Positions 10,896 to 20,878 of a stretch of 64,000 bases of DNA are shown here, piece after piece; position 1 is the stretch's first letter; every line of letters starts with the position of its first letter. Both the position numbers and the translations under genes were made by a program. The stretch covers positions 124,001 to 188,000 of the forward strand of contig OZ037865.1 in the NCBI GenBank assembly GCA_964035575.1, given 5' to 3'. This DNA is from Rhynchopus sp. YZ270_cl-10. Its lineage: Eukaryota; Euglenozoa; Diplonemea; Diplonemida; Diplonemidae. The notes under the pieces were generated by a model. That model did no database searches, had not been told where the DNA came from, and saw nothing but the letters and a program-made list of their open reading frames with translations.

Positions 10896-11366
10896 ATCGT
10901 CGTTAAACACAAAAATAACAACAAAAAGATACAACTTGGCGGGGAGGGCAGTCAAAAAAAAACCCCCCTAATCTCCAACCAAGAAAAACCTCTTTCCCCC
11001 CCCCCAACTGGAAGAAGCCCTCCAGCAACTCCCAGCACACCCCGCCCCCCATTCTCTCCCTCCTCTCCACACCTTGAAACGTTTTTTTTTTTTTTTTTTT
11101 TTTGAACAAGTAACGTGTAGACAAAAATACACTCCACACGCTGATTCGTTGGGCAATTTTAATATTTCTCATAGAAACGCAGCTGCACCATGGCAAGTCT
11201 GCTGTCTTTCTCTCTCTCTCTTTTTTGATACATTTTTGTTCTCCCCTTTGACAATTCCCTCTCGGCGAAAGGCTAGAATAGTACCTATTGACATTCCCCA
11301 TACATCTCAAGCCGCAGAGATGAGACTGCAGAAAAACTCTGGCTCCTTTTTCTCAACCTCTCCTCC

Positions 11367-13199
11367 TCACCCTTCGTCCTCCCGATCCGAGTCAGAGTCT
11401 CCCCCTGGGCTGTATGGGGAGGCGCTGTTACCACAGACGGAGGACGCGGCAGCAGACATTCCGTCGATGGATGGCGGTTTGAGCTGGAGTCCCTGCTCCG
11501 CGAGCGTGGCACCACCGCTGCCTGGGCTGTGCGCGTTGAGGTTGCTGGCGGCGCTTTTGGTGCGCACGATCTGGGGTACGCCACCATTCCCACGCACGTC
11601 AATGAGACGCCTGAGCTTCATGCTGCTGTCGCAGAGCTTCAGGTCCGCCGGCAGCACAGAACTGATCTCAATGAGGTACTCCGGTATCTCCTTGTCCCTG
11701 CGCGACTGTCGGATCACCTCCCGGATGTCCATCGCCAGCCTCTTCTTCGTCTCTGCATCGACGTCACGCACTGCCCCTGCCCTCTGCCCCTTCGCTCCTT
11801 CATTCACAACTTTGATGAGAAGCACATCCCGGGAACCCCCTTCATCCTGCTTTGTGTCGTGGATCACCTGGTAGTCCAAGAAGTTCATCAACAACGGTTC
11901 GAGCTCGGAGAGGAATATTGTGGCCTCACCTATGTGGAAGCTTTGGTGTTGTCTGCAGATGATGCGGATGGCGGTGTGGCGTTCTCCACGGAAGGTGATG
12001 CCTGCGTTGGGGACGGGCTTGGCAACGTCTCCTGTGTCGTAGCGTAGGTAGGGGACTTTGTGGCGCAGGAGTTGTGTGGCGAGGACACGGCCTGAGCCGC
12101 GTTCCTCTGGGCTCTGTGTGCGGACGATTTTGATTTTCCAGGCGCGCCGGCGGATCTTCGGTTTCTCCCGCTTGCCCCCATTCGGCGAGCCGCTCGCAAT
12201 CAGGTCGTCCTCATCCATCCACGGCCCACACCAATCCCACGCATAGCTCCACCGTGGCGCCACCTTCCACTCCCCGCTGAACCCCCACACACCATGCTCC
12301 TCTACGTCGGGCAGGCCCACCTCACTCCGCTTCTTGGCCTTCAAATCTGCATCCGTCCACGGCGGCGGGTCTTTCTTCATCAGCTTCCCTTTGAACCCCA
12401 CCATCGGGTACTTCCGTTGGTTCTCGTAGACCTCTCTGGTGCCCTCCATGGTGGACGGCGGCAGCTCAGAGGGCACGCAGGGCTTGAGGGTGAACTCGGT
12501 TGTGGAAGGGCTGGTGATGAAGAGGTGAGAGTCGTGCAGTGCTGCTGGGGAGAAGCCGAGCACACCGAGCTCAGAGGTGCCGTAGACTGCAGCGTAGGCG
12601 GGAGGGAATAGCTTGCCGTGCATTTCAGAGCCGAAGACGCGCTCAAAGACACGGGTTTGTGTGGCATGCGGGAAGTTCCCGTAGATAATGATGTGCTTCA
12701 CTGCAAGCGTGGCACCTTCACACTGCAGATGAAACGCAAGGCGTGCCAGACGGTTTGTTGTCGCAACAATAGTATTCGCCTTGAACCGTCTTGCCACCTT
12801 CACAATGTAATCATCGCTGCTGCGTGCATCGCAGGGCAGTAGCGTCGCACCGCAGTCCTCCATGATCCGCTGTACTGCGTCGTACAGAGGGTACGAAGTG
12901 CCGGTCAAGAGGTTCACCGTAGTCTGCGATGGGGTGAACGTTTCCAACTCTTTCGCAAGAGTGGCCATTTGCGCGGTCTCCTCACGCCACTCCTGCGTGG
13001 CCACAGGGAGGTAGTGTTTCTTAGACGTTGCCTGCCCGCCGCTGGTGCACCACACCACACCACGCATGTCCTCCTGCGTGTCCCGCAGCCCCTCCTCGAA
13101 GTCTGCCTTCGTCACAACTAACGTCTCCGCAGCGTCCGCACTGAGGTTGAGATTACTGTACATCTTGCTTGCCTGCGCGGCTGCGAGGACAGCCTCCAT
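11367..13199 (-). CDS. PaaK-like adenylate-forming (ANL superfamily) protein
   Basis: ANL enzymes activate carboxylic acids as acyl-adenylates. A single exon from ATG 13199 gives 610 residues. The phosphate-binding loop appears as CTSGGQATSKKHYLP (about residues 55-70), a variant of the TSGGTTGKP core of phenylacetate-CoA ligase. The central AYAAVYGTSELGVLGFSP matches the YGxTE motif. YLRYDTGDVAKPVPN matches the Y-R-T-G-D hinge motif. A C-terminal domain with EIPEYLIEISSVLPADLKL follows, and the last 80 residues are low-complexity and acidic. The glycine-rich loop is unusual, since it lacks the clean T-G-K-P ending. Activity and substrate therefore cannot be inferred. GH3-type acyl-amido synthetases are a possible alternative. 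An open frame runs upstream to about 13457, but 13199 is the first ATG followed by conserved-looking sequence. Confidence 0.75.
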   Translation of the reverse strand: MEAVLAAAQASKMYSNLNLSADAAETLVVTKADFEEGLRDTQEDMRGVVWCTSGGQATSKKHYLPVATQEWREETAQMATLAKELETFTPSQTTVNLLTGTSYPLYDAVQRIMEDCGATLLPCDARSSDDYIVKVARRFKANTIVATTNRLARLAFHLQCEGATLAVKHIIIYGNFPHATQTRVFERVFGSEMHGKLFPPAYAAVYGTSELGVLGFSPAALHDSHLFITSPSTTEFTLKPCVPSELPPSTMEGTREVYENQRKYPMVGFKGKLMKKDPPPWTDADLKAKKRSEVGLPDVEEHGVWGFSGEWKVAPRWSYAWDWCGPWMDEDDLIASGSPNGGKREKPKIRRRAWKIKIVRTQSPEERGSGRVLATQLLRHKVPYLRYDTGDVAKPVPNAGITFRGERHTAIRIICRQHQSFHIGEATIFLSELEPLLMNFLDYQVIHDTKQDEGGSRDVLLIKVVNEGAKGQRAGAVRDVDAETKKRLAMDIREVIRQSRRDKEIPEYLIEISSVLPADLKLCDSSMKLRRLIDVRGNGGVPQIVRTKSAASNLNAHSPGSGGATLAEQGLQLKPPSIDGMSAAASSVCGNSASPYSPGGDSDSDREDEG

Positions 13200-13303
13200 T
13201 GCAAAGCTTGGGAGAAGAAGATAAAAGGTACACCTAAAAGATGGTGCAACAAGGGGGAGAGGTGGGTGGTTTTCTACAGGGGCATAAAAAAAAAGAGAGT
13301 CGT

Positions 13304-13335
13304 AAACGAACCTAAGTCTCTCTGTGAGTGGGGGA
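13304..13335 (+). repeat. Hairpin repeat A
   Basis: ACGAACCTAAGTCTCTCTGT followed by GAGTGGGGG. It lies about 105 bp before the PaaK-like ATG. Pairing in the stem is poor in this copy. Confidence 0.5.
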
Positions 13336-13879
13336 GTGGTGAGGGGTGTGTGGGGGGGATGGCTCGTTGCGTGATGAATTTGGGAATTGAAATTAGGAAA
13401 AGAAAATGAGTTTTTTGAGGTACCCCCCTCCCGGGCTGAGGTGAGGTTTGTAAACAAATATCATACATTACATGGAACTCCGTTTTGAAGCCTGTTCTTG
13501 GAGGGTAACGTGCAGCCCGCCAAAAAAAAATGTTGCGATCCCGAAATTTTCACAATATCAACTTCTCATGGTCTGAGGTAAAAAGTAGTTGTCACAGCAC
13601 TTTCAACATTCAATATTCAATCAATACTCCAGATGCCAATACTTCAATGTTTGGAATATATTTGTCACCCCATTCTGCGAACCCATACCCACCTTGGTGG
13701 GTGACTAACTGTAAATGAACCATAATGTGCATGTTGTGCACACCGACTGAAACAAAGAGGCACCGTGCTGCTGCAAGACCCATGAGAGAAGATAGGATGG
13801 TACATCGTTGGTGGCGTGAGCAGACTTACCAAAGCCTTTGATTTGCATGTTTAAGAGAAGGGGTAACACAGAGAAGAGT

Positions 13880-13916
13880 TGAGATGAACCTAAGCCTCTC
13901 TGTGCTTCGTCACCTC
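13880..13916 (+). repeat. Hairpin repeat A
   Basis: GAGATGAACCTAAGCCTCTC followed by TGTGCTTCGTCACCTC. Stem AAGC/GCTT, tail TCACCTC. Confidence 0.75.
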
Positions 13917-14144
13917 ATAAAAGGGGAAAGCAAGATGCAATAAAACAAACACAAACACAAACACAGTGGTATGACGATCTTTGTACGAGTGGGATACGGC
14001 TTTGGTGTTTTCGAGTCTCGACAAAATGTGAAATCTAATTTCGAGAGTTTCAAAATCTTTTTTTCGAGGTCTCGACTTCCCCGCTGGAGATCTTTGTACC
14101 ACAGCGGATGCAGCTTTCTTGTGTGAAAAGTTCGAGAAGAATAT

Positions 14145-16092
14145 GGGTCCGTTTATAAACCCCCCCTCACTCGTTCCAGACCACTTTTTTTGAGTTCTAC
14201 ACAATTTGAGCCCCGACAGGTGCCAGAACCCCCCTGGAATGGGTTTTGAGCGACTTTTGGCGGTGTTTTGGGGTAAAAAGACGCTTTTTTTTTGCTATTT
14301 TCAGGCTATTTTTGGCCTGTTTTGGCCTATTTTCACTGTATGACCGGGCTTCGGGTTTTATGAGGTTTGATACCAATTTGAGCACCAAAAAAAAGGGCTA
14401 TTTTGACCCCCTCACACTCCTCTATTCTATGAAGAACGTTCACAAAGAACATTTGCGACAGGACCCGGCATTTCAAAGATCTTCATCAGAAAAGGGTCAG
14501 GGAGGGGGGAAATGGGGGAAATGGGGCCAGAACAGTGAGCCATAAGCGTCGCCGCCAGCGACTAAGGAACCCACCGTCCAGGACCCTCTACCCCTCAAAA
14601 CACCCAATTTGGCCCATGCACTGTAGTGGCACATACCAGCCCTACATGGCCAAAAAACACCCCAATATCCATACAATGCAACGAGGCCGGGTACGCCTGA
14701 AAATACTCGTATCTGGAAAATATATCTGAGACGTGCCTGAAGCGTCACTGAGGCGTGCCTGAGGCGTACTCGGGATTAGTTACGTTTAAGTACGCCTCAG
14801 GCACGCCTGAGTATATATCAACGCATACTTGCGTTTCAGGCGCCTGGTGTGTATTTTCCCCCCGCAAAAAGGGACTCTGATGCATTTCCGGAGCGATCTG
14901 AAAAAATTCCGGGGTCGGACAATTTTTTTAGCAAAAAATGCGTGACTTTAAGTTTGTACCAAAAATCAGGGAAAAGTATACCCGGTTTCATATTTCTGCT
15001 GATATATAAAATTATTATGCACAGGTCATCACGTTTCTAAGGCATGCCATGTATTTCCTCCGCCCCCTGAAATGTGCTGAAATCAACTTTCGGTGTCCTG
15101 CAAATTGTGGGTCGCAAGATATTTTTAGTGGAAAAATATCATGGTTACTGCTTACAGTAAACTGCCTCCTAAAAAGAGGCTTCGCAGAAGATGAGTCATA
15201 CCTCGGGTATAAAAAAGTATAAAAAAGTCCTTTGGTCACCCCATAGTTGTACTAAAAATAGAGCTGTGGTCTGTGGATCAAGGAGGCCTGTGTAAAATTC
15301 TGGGATCTCGATGGGATCTCTCTAGTGTTAGAGGGTCCAGCCTTGTATGAGCCTCTTCCGTCTTGCATCAAGTTGGGCCCCGAAGGGACCCAGTCGAAAA
15401 GCACCCCCGAGATTTGTTTACAATGATTCTGTAATCAATGAAATACCCGAAGGTACCACCAAAATATATATCATCAGCACCAAAGCTTAGCGAACCCTTT
15501 TCATTTTTTCGACTCGCTCGGCCCAGAGGCACATTTTTCATCGTGCGACCCCGCATTTGAAAGATTTTGCTACCTCTGAATCGAAAACCACAAAATTTGA
15601 GGGTAAATACTTTTTTGTTCATGACCAAAATGCTGGTAAGAAATATAAATATACCCAGGCGTGCCTGAGGCGTACTTAAACGTAACTAATCCCGAGTACG
15701 CCTCAGGCACGCCTGAGTATTTATTTTCAGGCCTTGGCGAGGCCGACTCGGCCTCGTTGCATTGTATGAATATCGCCCAGAACATCAAGCATAAGGTATA
15801 TTTCACCCTAAAAACCCCACAGAAGACCCACAAAACCGGTACTGGGGTCTTTCGTGACACCTGTTGGTGCTCAAACCTCATAAAACCCGAAACCCCGGTC
15901 ATACAGTGAAAATAGGCCAAAACAGGCCAAAATAGCCTGAAAATAGCAAAAAAAAGCGTCTTTTTACCCCAAAACACCGCCAAAAGTCGCTCAAAACCCA
16001 TTCCAGGGGGGTTCTGGGCACCTGTCGGGGCTCAAATTGTGTAGAACTCAAAAAAAGTGGTCTGGAACGAGGGGGGGTTTATAAACGGACCC
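14145..16092. mobile_element. Foldback element, 1.95 kb, non-coding
   Basis: The ends are inverted copies starting GGGTCCGTTTATAAACCCCC. The outer arms (about 14145-14386 and 15860-16092) match closely. The match resumes inward with indels to a shared block that reads AGGCGTGCCTGAGGCGTAC, then CGGGATTAGTTACG, then its own complement (about 14755-14815 and 15655-15720). No open frame looks real. The flanks AATAT and AATAC may be an eroded 5-bp target duplication. This looks like a large non-autonomous foldback or MITE. No autonomous relative is visible in the window. Confidence 0.8.
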
Positions 16093-16144
16093 AATACTAG
16101 AAACTGACTTCAGGATATGATGAGAGAAGTGATGTACTCAATTT

Positions 16145-16185
16145 CATATACTTTCCACTCAAAGAAGAAAGCACACAACGACGTT
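16145..16185 (+). repeat. Repeat D, copy 1
   Basis: ATACTTTCCACTCAAAGAAG followed by AAAGCACACAACGACGTT. A second copy lies at 62339-62380, in the same orientation. Confidence 0.6.
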
Positions 16186-16259
16186 CAACGATACATCTCT
16201 CCTCATTTAGAAAAGCAAGGCGGGGGAAACGGTGTCTTCGTTTGCCACACACCCTGCCT

Positions 16260-17477
16260 TCACGAACACACACACCCACTGCAGCGTGACTCCGTTGCCA
16301 CAACAGTTTTCCTTTTCAAGGGAAGGGGACGAGGAGGATCATGTTGCAGGGCGTCGTTATCTGACACCTGCATGTTGATGGCAGCAATGTCGAGCACCGA
16401 GATGTTGGATCCGACAGCGACCAGCCTGCACCCGTCTGTCGAGGCATGCACAGACCACGGGAAGTCGACGAGGGTGCGTCCCATGGGAGCTCCACTGCGT
16501 GCGTCCCACTGCTGCAGACCCCCGTCAGAGCACGTGAAGAGGTATCGCGAGCACGCACTGAAGCAGGCTCTACGCATAGTGTGCTCTCCATTGGGCAGTG
16601 TGCAGAGGGCCTTCCCAGAGACAATGTCAATGGTGCGGACGGTGTGCTTGTTGCCACAGAAGCCGCTCAACACTGCGAGGCTTGCGTCGGGCGAAAACGA
16701 CGGCATCACAACGAACGACAAACCCATCCCTGTGTCCACACGGTGCACCTCACGGAGCTCAGGGGTGTCCAGACGGTGCACAACAGCTGGGTGGTTGGTC
16801 AGCAACAGAGTCTCGCAGGGTGACACTGCAAAGGAGTACCCATGGTAATCAAAGGTACGCATCTTCACCCCCTCGCAGGAGTACTGTACGATCTGCTTAT
16901 AGATTCCAATCAGCACCGCCTCGGTGACCCGCATGGCCACAAGCCTCTCAACCGTGTTGGCAATACGGACCACAACCTCTGCACCGCTGTCACGCAGTCT
17001 AAAGTACACAGCATTGCTCAGTGAACTGCAGTACACGATGTGGTGTGGCATGAGAACCACCTTGCACATAGGTCCGCCCATGGGAGGGAGAGGTGTGACC
17101 TTGGTGGTGACGAGGTTGATGGTGACGGCGTGTTCGCCACCCATTACGACTGTGTCCTCGCATACGTCTCCGATCAGGGATCTTGCAGTATAGCGCTTCG
17201 GCACCCACACACCACCACTGCTGTCTGCAACCTGCTTCCGTCTGCTCACATAGACAGTCCCGCCTGCGCACAGTGCGGTGTGGGCAATCAGAACCTCCGG
17301 TGCCAGCACCTCACCATCAGCACCATCCACACACAGCCCCACTGCCTCGGCCGACACCACGCTCTGTGGGTACAACACCGCAACAGCACGCTCCTGCAGA
17401 TCTGCAGCACTGCAACCCTCCCCCACCTCTGCAGCACAGCGTTGTCCAGATGTTGTGCATTCAAACCATATCTCCAT
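16260..17477 (-). CDS. Ubiquitin-like head plus WD-type propeller, family member 1
   Basis: A single exon of 405 residues. Residues 1 to about 80 look like a ubiquitin-like fold (MEIWFECTTSGQRC, later ADLQERAVAVLYPQ and AGGTVYVSRRK). The rest forms weak WD-type beta-propeller blades, the clearest being CFSACSRYLFTCSDGG ending LQQWD. The same two-part plan recurs at 49002-50106 and 58990-60171, so this is a local paralogous family. The protein ends in CVCS, which could be a CaaX prenylation box. CAG lies 14 nt before the ATG after a pyrimidine tract. I know of no assigned function. A scaffold role is inference from the fold. Confidence 0.7.
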   Translation of the reverse strand: MEIWFECTTSGQRCAAEVGEGCSAADLQERAVAVLYPQSVVSAEAVGLCVDGADGEVLAPEVLIAHTALCAGGTVYVSRRKQVADSSGGVWVPKRYTARSLIGDVCEDTVVMGGEHAVTINLVTTKVTPLPPMGGPMCKVVLMPHHIVYCSSLSNAVYFRLRDSGAEVVVRIANTVERLVAMRVTEAVLIGIYKQIVQYSCEGVKMRTFDYHGYSFAVSPCETLLLTNHPAVVHRLDTPELREVHRVDTGMGLSFVVMPSFSPDASLAVLSGFCGNKHTVRTIDIVSGKALCTLPNGEHTMRRACFSACSRYLFTCSDGGLQQWDARSGAPMGRTLVDFPWSVHASTDGCRLVAVGSNISVLDIAAINMQVSDNDALQHDPPRPLPLKRKTVVATESRCSGCVCS

Positions 17478-17491
17478 TGTGTGGTCACTCT

Positions 17492-17520
17492 CTGAGAGGG
17501 GGCGGTGGGAGAAACAGGGT
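17492..17520 (-). promoter_or_regulatory. Acceptor-like tract before propeller gene 1
   Basis: On the sense strand TTTCTCCCACCGCCCCCTCT ends in CAG, 14 nt before the ATG. Confidence 0.45.
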
Positions 17521-17578
17521 GTCGGTATGCTGAGTGGATGGGGGATGTTTGAGTGAATGGAACAAAGGCTGCTTTTGT

Positions 17579-17610
17579 AAGATGAATGTGCACCTCCTCT
17601 CTACACCATC
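17579..17610 (+). repeat. Hairpin repeat A
   Basis: AAGATGAATGTGCACCTCCT followed by CTCTACACCATC. It lies about 100 bp upstream of the propeller gene 1 ATG. Confidence 0.65.
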
Positions 17611-18076
17611 TGCAGTGATTCAAGAAGACATAACGATGTGATGTTGAGGGCCAAATGGTTACTAGGAAGGGGTGGGTTTTGTTTTTGGACGATAGTTCTA
17701 CCATATTTCGGCAGTCTTTTGCCCCACACATGATGATCATGGAGGACAAGCATGCCAGTTATGCGGAGTTGGGTTATGGAAGCCCAAAGGAGTGCGCTGT
17801 ATTGACATGCACACGGCTACCAGGAAGGAGGATGTATGCAGGTGCACAAGAAGAAAAAAAGTGGGGGGATGAGGAAGGAGCTCCCTCCAAAGGGAGGAAT
17901 CTCTTTGCATTAGTTCGAGAGGACCGGAAACACCGTTGTTAAAAAAAAACCCCCCACCCCTCCCCGATTGTCATCATATCCCTTCACCCCTCCCCATCCC
18001 CCATTCCCCCCAAATTGTCCTGCCCCCCCCTCCAGTTTTCTTCGAAGCAGAAAACGAGAAAAAAACTGTAGTTCTT

Positions 18077-18145
18077 GATTACAGGCCACTTCCGACTGAC
18101 CCACTGTACGATGCCAGCCATCGGATGAAAGGCACAAAAAGTACC
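18077..18145 (+). repeat. Hairpin repeat C
   Basis: Head ACAGGCCACTTCCGACTGAC, then CCCAC, ATGCC, ATGAAAGGCAC. The later blocks match the copy at 50841-50906 (ATGCC, GCATGAAAGCACC). Confidence 0.6.
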
Positions 18146-18450
18146 CTGCGGCAGCTACATCAGTAGATGTAAAAAAAAAAGATATGAATGCAACAAAAAA
18201 TATGTTGCGAGGAGTTTTTTGTTTTGCTCTTCGTCTCTTCGGAAAGAGTCTCACACCACTGAAGGAGGCCCAAAAAAAAAGGGTGTGAAAATGTATTTTA
18301 GTTTTTTCGTTTTGTTACACTGTAACGGAGGAGGAAAAAATCCCAAATGTGGGCACAAATAATGAATACGATCCGAGAGGTCTCTTTGATAAAGGTACAA
18401 GGAGAAAGCTGGCATTCCAACGAGATGGTTGGAGGGGGGAAAAGCAGAAT

Positions 18451-18493
18451 AGTTGATGCAGGCACCTCTACTGACCCTCAGCCATGAAGCACA
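18451..18493 (+). repeat. Hairpin repeat C
   Basis: GTTGATGCAGGCACCTCTAC followed by TGACCC and CATGAAGCAC. Confidence 0.65.
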
Positions 18494-18528
18494 AAAAACA
18501 AAAAAAAAATAGAGCCTGCTACATTATG

Positions 18529-18589
18529 CGACAATGTGTATTATTAATCCGGATTGTCGTAATCCACATTTTTAGAGTCCACATTGTCG
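18529..18589. repeat. Small stem-loop
   Basis: CGACAATGTG at 18529-18538 faces CACATTGTCG at 18580-18589, with an inner GGATTGTCGTAATCC. It resembles a miniature foldback. Confidence 0.55.
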
Positions 18590-18663
18590 TTTCCCCAAAC
18601 AAAACATAGTTCCTGCTACGACGTGTCTGACTTTAGCAACAAAACAAAGAAAGAAAGAAAAAA

Positions 18664-18700
18664 GGTTATAAGGTGAACCCTAGCCTCTTGTAAGGTGCTT
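18664..18700 (+). repeat. Hairpin repeat A (divergent)
   Basis: AAGGTGAACCCTAGCCTCTT followed by GTAAGGTGCTTTT. The head and CCTC core are kept. Confidence 0.55.
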
Positions 18701-18984
18701 TTAAACAACTTAGAGAAGATGGCTGCCGTCATAACAATTATTATTAACAACTGTTCTTTGGCTACCACGACACGCCTCACAGAAGGAAATACAGATGAAA
18801 ACACAGAATGCATTGACCCCTGCAGGGAAACCAGGTCCCATTGCATAATACTCGAAACGAAAGGCTTTTTTTTAACCCCACCCCACCCCCCCCACCGCCC
18901 GACCCTATTTCCCCACCCCCCACCATGTCATTCCTAGAATTCGCTTCAGAAATGAATTTAAAAACAAAATGGGAAATGGTGGCA

Positions 18985-19025
18985 ATTAATGCAGGCACCT
19001 CCGACCGACCATGACCCGGATGCTC
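18985..19025 (+). repeat. Hairpin repeat C
   Basis: TTAATGCAGGCACCTCCGAC followed by CGACC and CCGGATGCTCC. Confidence 0.6.
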
Positions 19026-19193
19026 CTCGTTTAAGCTTGGTGGTACCCGATGATATCCACTGCCTTCTCACCTGCCAAGGTGCTATTGTGCAATAAAAAA
19101 ACAAAATAAAACCTACATCCTCAAACAGTTCTACACAAAATGATTTCATTGAACGCAAACGAAAACAGCAGGCAAAAAATAAAATAAAAATGC

Positions 19194-19231
19194 ATCTTAA
19201 AATACAAAGCCCTCTAGTGACAGTGCACCTC
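19194..19231 (+). repeat. Hairpin repeat B
   Basis: AAATACAAAGCCCTCTAGTG followed by ACAGTGCACCTC. An A copy follows within 30 bp. Confidence 0.75.
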
Positions 19232-19256
19232 AAAATAAAAAGAAAGTTTTTTTTTT

Positions 19257-19297
19257 GTGAGATGAACCTAAGCCTCAAAAATGTGCTTAGTTACACA
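19257..19297 (+). repeat. Hairpin repeat A
   Basis: GAGATGAACCTAAGCCTCAA, then a loop, then GCTTAGTTAC. The stem CTAAGC/GCTTAG is intact although the loop has grown. Confidence 0.8.
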
Positions 19298-19438
19298 ATT
19301 TTTTTTTAGGGAAAAATAAAGTACACACACACACACAGAATAATGGTACTCAAAATTTGTGACATTCTTTTTAGAATACAAAAGAATTGCCATTTTTTTT
19401 TCGCCCGCATAACTGGGGGGAGAAAACAAAAAGCGACA

Positions 19439-20743
19439 TCAGAGTTCCTCTTCAGGCTTCGCCGTGTTGGGGGCGGTCTTGTCCTTTTTGGCCTTTTTCT
19501 GCTTCTTTTTCTTTTCTTTTGCGATGGGTTTGAAGCGGAAGCGTCTGTGCGTCGTCTCTGGGAAGGTGAACCACTGCAACTTATGCGAACGGTCATGCGG
19601 CACGTCGTGCGCAACGCTGTCCGTTGTGTGCAGCACCGTCCACTCCTCCACCACTTCCTCCTTGACCTCCTCCTCTTTCCCTTCCTCTGTCTCCGTCTCC
19701 TTCACCTCCTGCTTCTCGTTTCCTGCCTCACCTTCCTTTGCGTCTTCCCCTATCACAGGCACCTCTTCAGCCTTGCCCTCTTCCCCCTTCTCTTCCACTT
19801 CCACATGAACCAGCCCGGAGAACTCCCATTCCACAGGATCGCGTTCCGGGTAGTCGTTGGCGGTGGTGAAGGTGAACGCATCGAGGGTAACGTTCGCGTC
19901 AAACTCGATGAAGAGCGCCTTCTTGTCGTGGTCAAGCCATTTGGTGGAGGGGTTTGCGTCAAGGACATTGCGTGGTGCCTCGCTGCTGGGGTGGCTGCCG
20001 CTCTCGCTGGAGGCTGTCCCCTTGAGCACCTTGATGTCAACCTCTGTACCGTTCAGGCTGAAGTGCAGATCAGCAATCTGGAAGCTCGACGACGTGCCCT
20101 CACGACGTGTCTTGTTGATGCGGTCGGTGCGGCGCTGCTCAAAGGCGTCACGGTTGGCACGCTCCCTCTTGCGGTGCTTCTCCTCATCCTTGCAGGCATC
20201 CGATATCGACGTACACACGCTCTTCTCGAACTCTTTGCTGTCAATCGTCTCGACGCGGAGCTTTTCTGCGATCTCGTCGTCGTGGAGTTCGAGCAGCTCA
20301 TGGCAGGTGCGGGAGAGCAGCTTGCTGCTGTCCTTGATGATGTCTTTGTCGGCTTTGTTGTACGACTCTGCTGACTTGAGCGTGCTGGACTGCGAGAAGA
20401 TGCGTGTCTTGTCGACCTCCTCAAGGCGCAGGCGGTAGCGTGTGATGGCAGAGCTCTCGCAGATGCCTTCCATTGTGTCGATCGCCTGCAGCTCGGATGT
20501 GGCGTAGGTCATCTTCTTGACACCGCCGCCGCCGTGTGGGTCCCATTTGCCGTTGCCAAGGCGGTGCGACACCTGCACGGGGTTGTTGTTCTCGTCGATC
20601 ATCTTCTGCCGCTTCTCAAGCAGCTCGTTCGCAACAGCCTTGCACGCACTGCAACGCAGGTGCGGCACCTTCATGAGTACGTCGCCCGAGGCAGCCTCCA
20701 CGCAGCACAGCACCATCAACAGCACACCTGCCCATCGTGGCAT
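19439..20743 (-). CDS. Canopy-like ER protein fused to a discoidin-like domain
   Basis: A single exon of 434 residues. Residues 1-20 are a signal peptide (VLLMVLCCVEAASG). Residues 21 to about 190 match the Canopy/saposin-like family, whose animal members act as ER chaperone cofactors. The six cysteines fall at 31, 34, 95, 147, 177 and 184, including LRCSACKAVANEL and CHELLELHDDEIAEKL. Residues about 225-407 resemble an F5/8 type C (galactose-binding) fold. SEAPRNVLDANPSTKWLDHD and ALFIEFDANVTLDAFTFTTA open it, and LQWFTFPETTHRRFRFKPI closes it. A Glu-rich loop at about 314-367 interrupts this fold. A Lys-rich tail ends EEEL, which might act as a KDEL-like retention signal. I know of no Canopy protein with this C-terminal domain. 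Confidence 0.85.
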   Translation of the reverse strand: MPRWAGVLLMVLCCVEAASGDVLMKVPHLRCSACKAVANELLEKRQKMIDENNNPVQVSHRLGNGKWDPHGGGGVKKMTYATSELQAIDTMEGICESSAITRYRLRLEEVDKTRIFSQSSTLKSAESYNKADKDIIKDSSKLLSRTCHELLELHDDEIAEKLRVETIDSKEFEKSVCTSISDACKDEEKHRKRERANRDAFEQRRTDRINKTRREGTSSSFQIADLHFSLNGTEVDIKVLKGTASSESGSHPSSEAPRNVLDANPSTKWLDHDKKALFIEFDANVTLDAFTFTTANDYPERDPVEWEFSGLVHVEVEEKGEEGKAEEVPVIGEDAKEGEAGNEKQEVKETETEEGKEEEVKEEVVEEWTVLHTTDSVAHDVPHDRSHKLQWFTFPETTHRRFRFKPIAKEKKKKQKKAKKDKTAPNTAKPEEEL

Positions 20744-20769
20744 TATTCGTTCCTTCCCTTTCTTGCTTC

Positions 20770-20785
20770 CTGAGTGTGGGTTAGC
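20770..20785 (-). promoter_or_regulatory. Branch-and-acceptor-like site before Canopy ATG
   Basis: On the sense strand GCTAACCCACACTCAG contains a branch-like CTAAC and an AG that leaves a 26-nt leader. A leader intron or a trans-splice acceptor would both fit. Confidence 0.5.
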
Positions 20786-20841
20786 AAAAGGTGTTCACAA
20801 AACGTAGAAACCCGGTATGGGAAGATTTTAAGAAAAGTTTA

Positions 20842-20878
20842 CAAGATGATCCTAAGCCTCTCGTGCTTACATCATTAA
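20842..20878 (+). repeat. Hairpin repeat A
   Basis: AAGATGATCCTAAGCCTCTC followed by GTGCTTACATCATT. Stem TAAGC/GCTTA. About 100 bp upstream of the Canopy ATG. Confidence 0.8.

Larger units (their letters stand above)
10491..11366. other. Spacer upstream of lipin
   Basis: It contains B and A hairpin repeats, C-runs at about 10998 and a long T-run at about 11083. A pyrimidine tract ending CAACACAG (10503) precedes the lipin ATG. No gene seen. Confidence 0.6.
13200..14144. other. Spacer with hairpin repeats
   Basis: It contains A copies at 13304 and 13880. Otherwise it is AT-rich with purine runs. No gene seen. Confidence 0.55.
17478..19438. other. Spacer dense in A, B and C hairpin repeats
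   Basis: Two A, one B and three C copies plus another A near the gene lie here, together with a small stem-loop at 18529-18589. There are C-runs and A-runs. No gene seen. Confidence 0.65.

Noticed and set aside
13200-13457. Longer N-terminus for the PaaK-like gene
   Set aside because: The extra residues are Pro/Ser/Phe-rich spacer translation and have no ATG; the ATG at 13199 starts the plausible protein.
20842-20878. A-type repeats as tRNA-derived (A-box and B-box-like words on the sense strand)
   Set aside because: The two words are only about 17 bp apart, far too close for a pol III internal promoter, and the match is not kept in the other stem subtypes.
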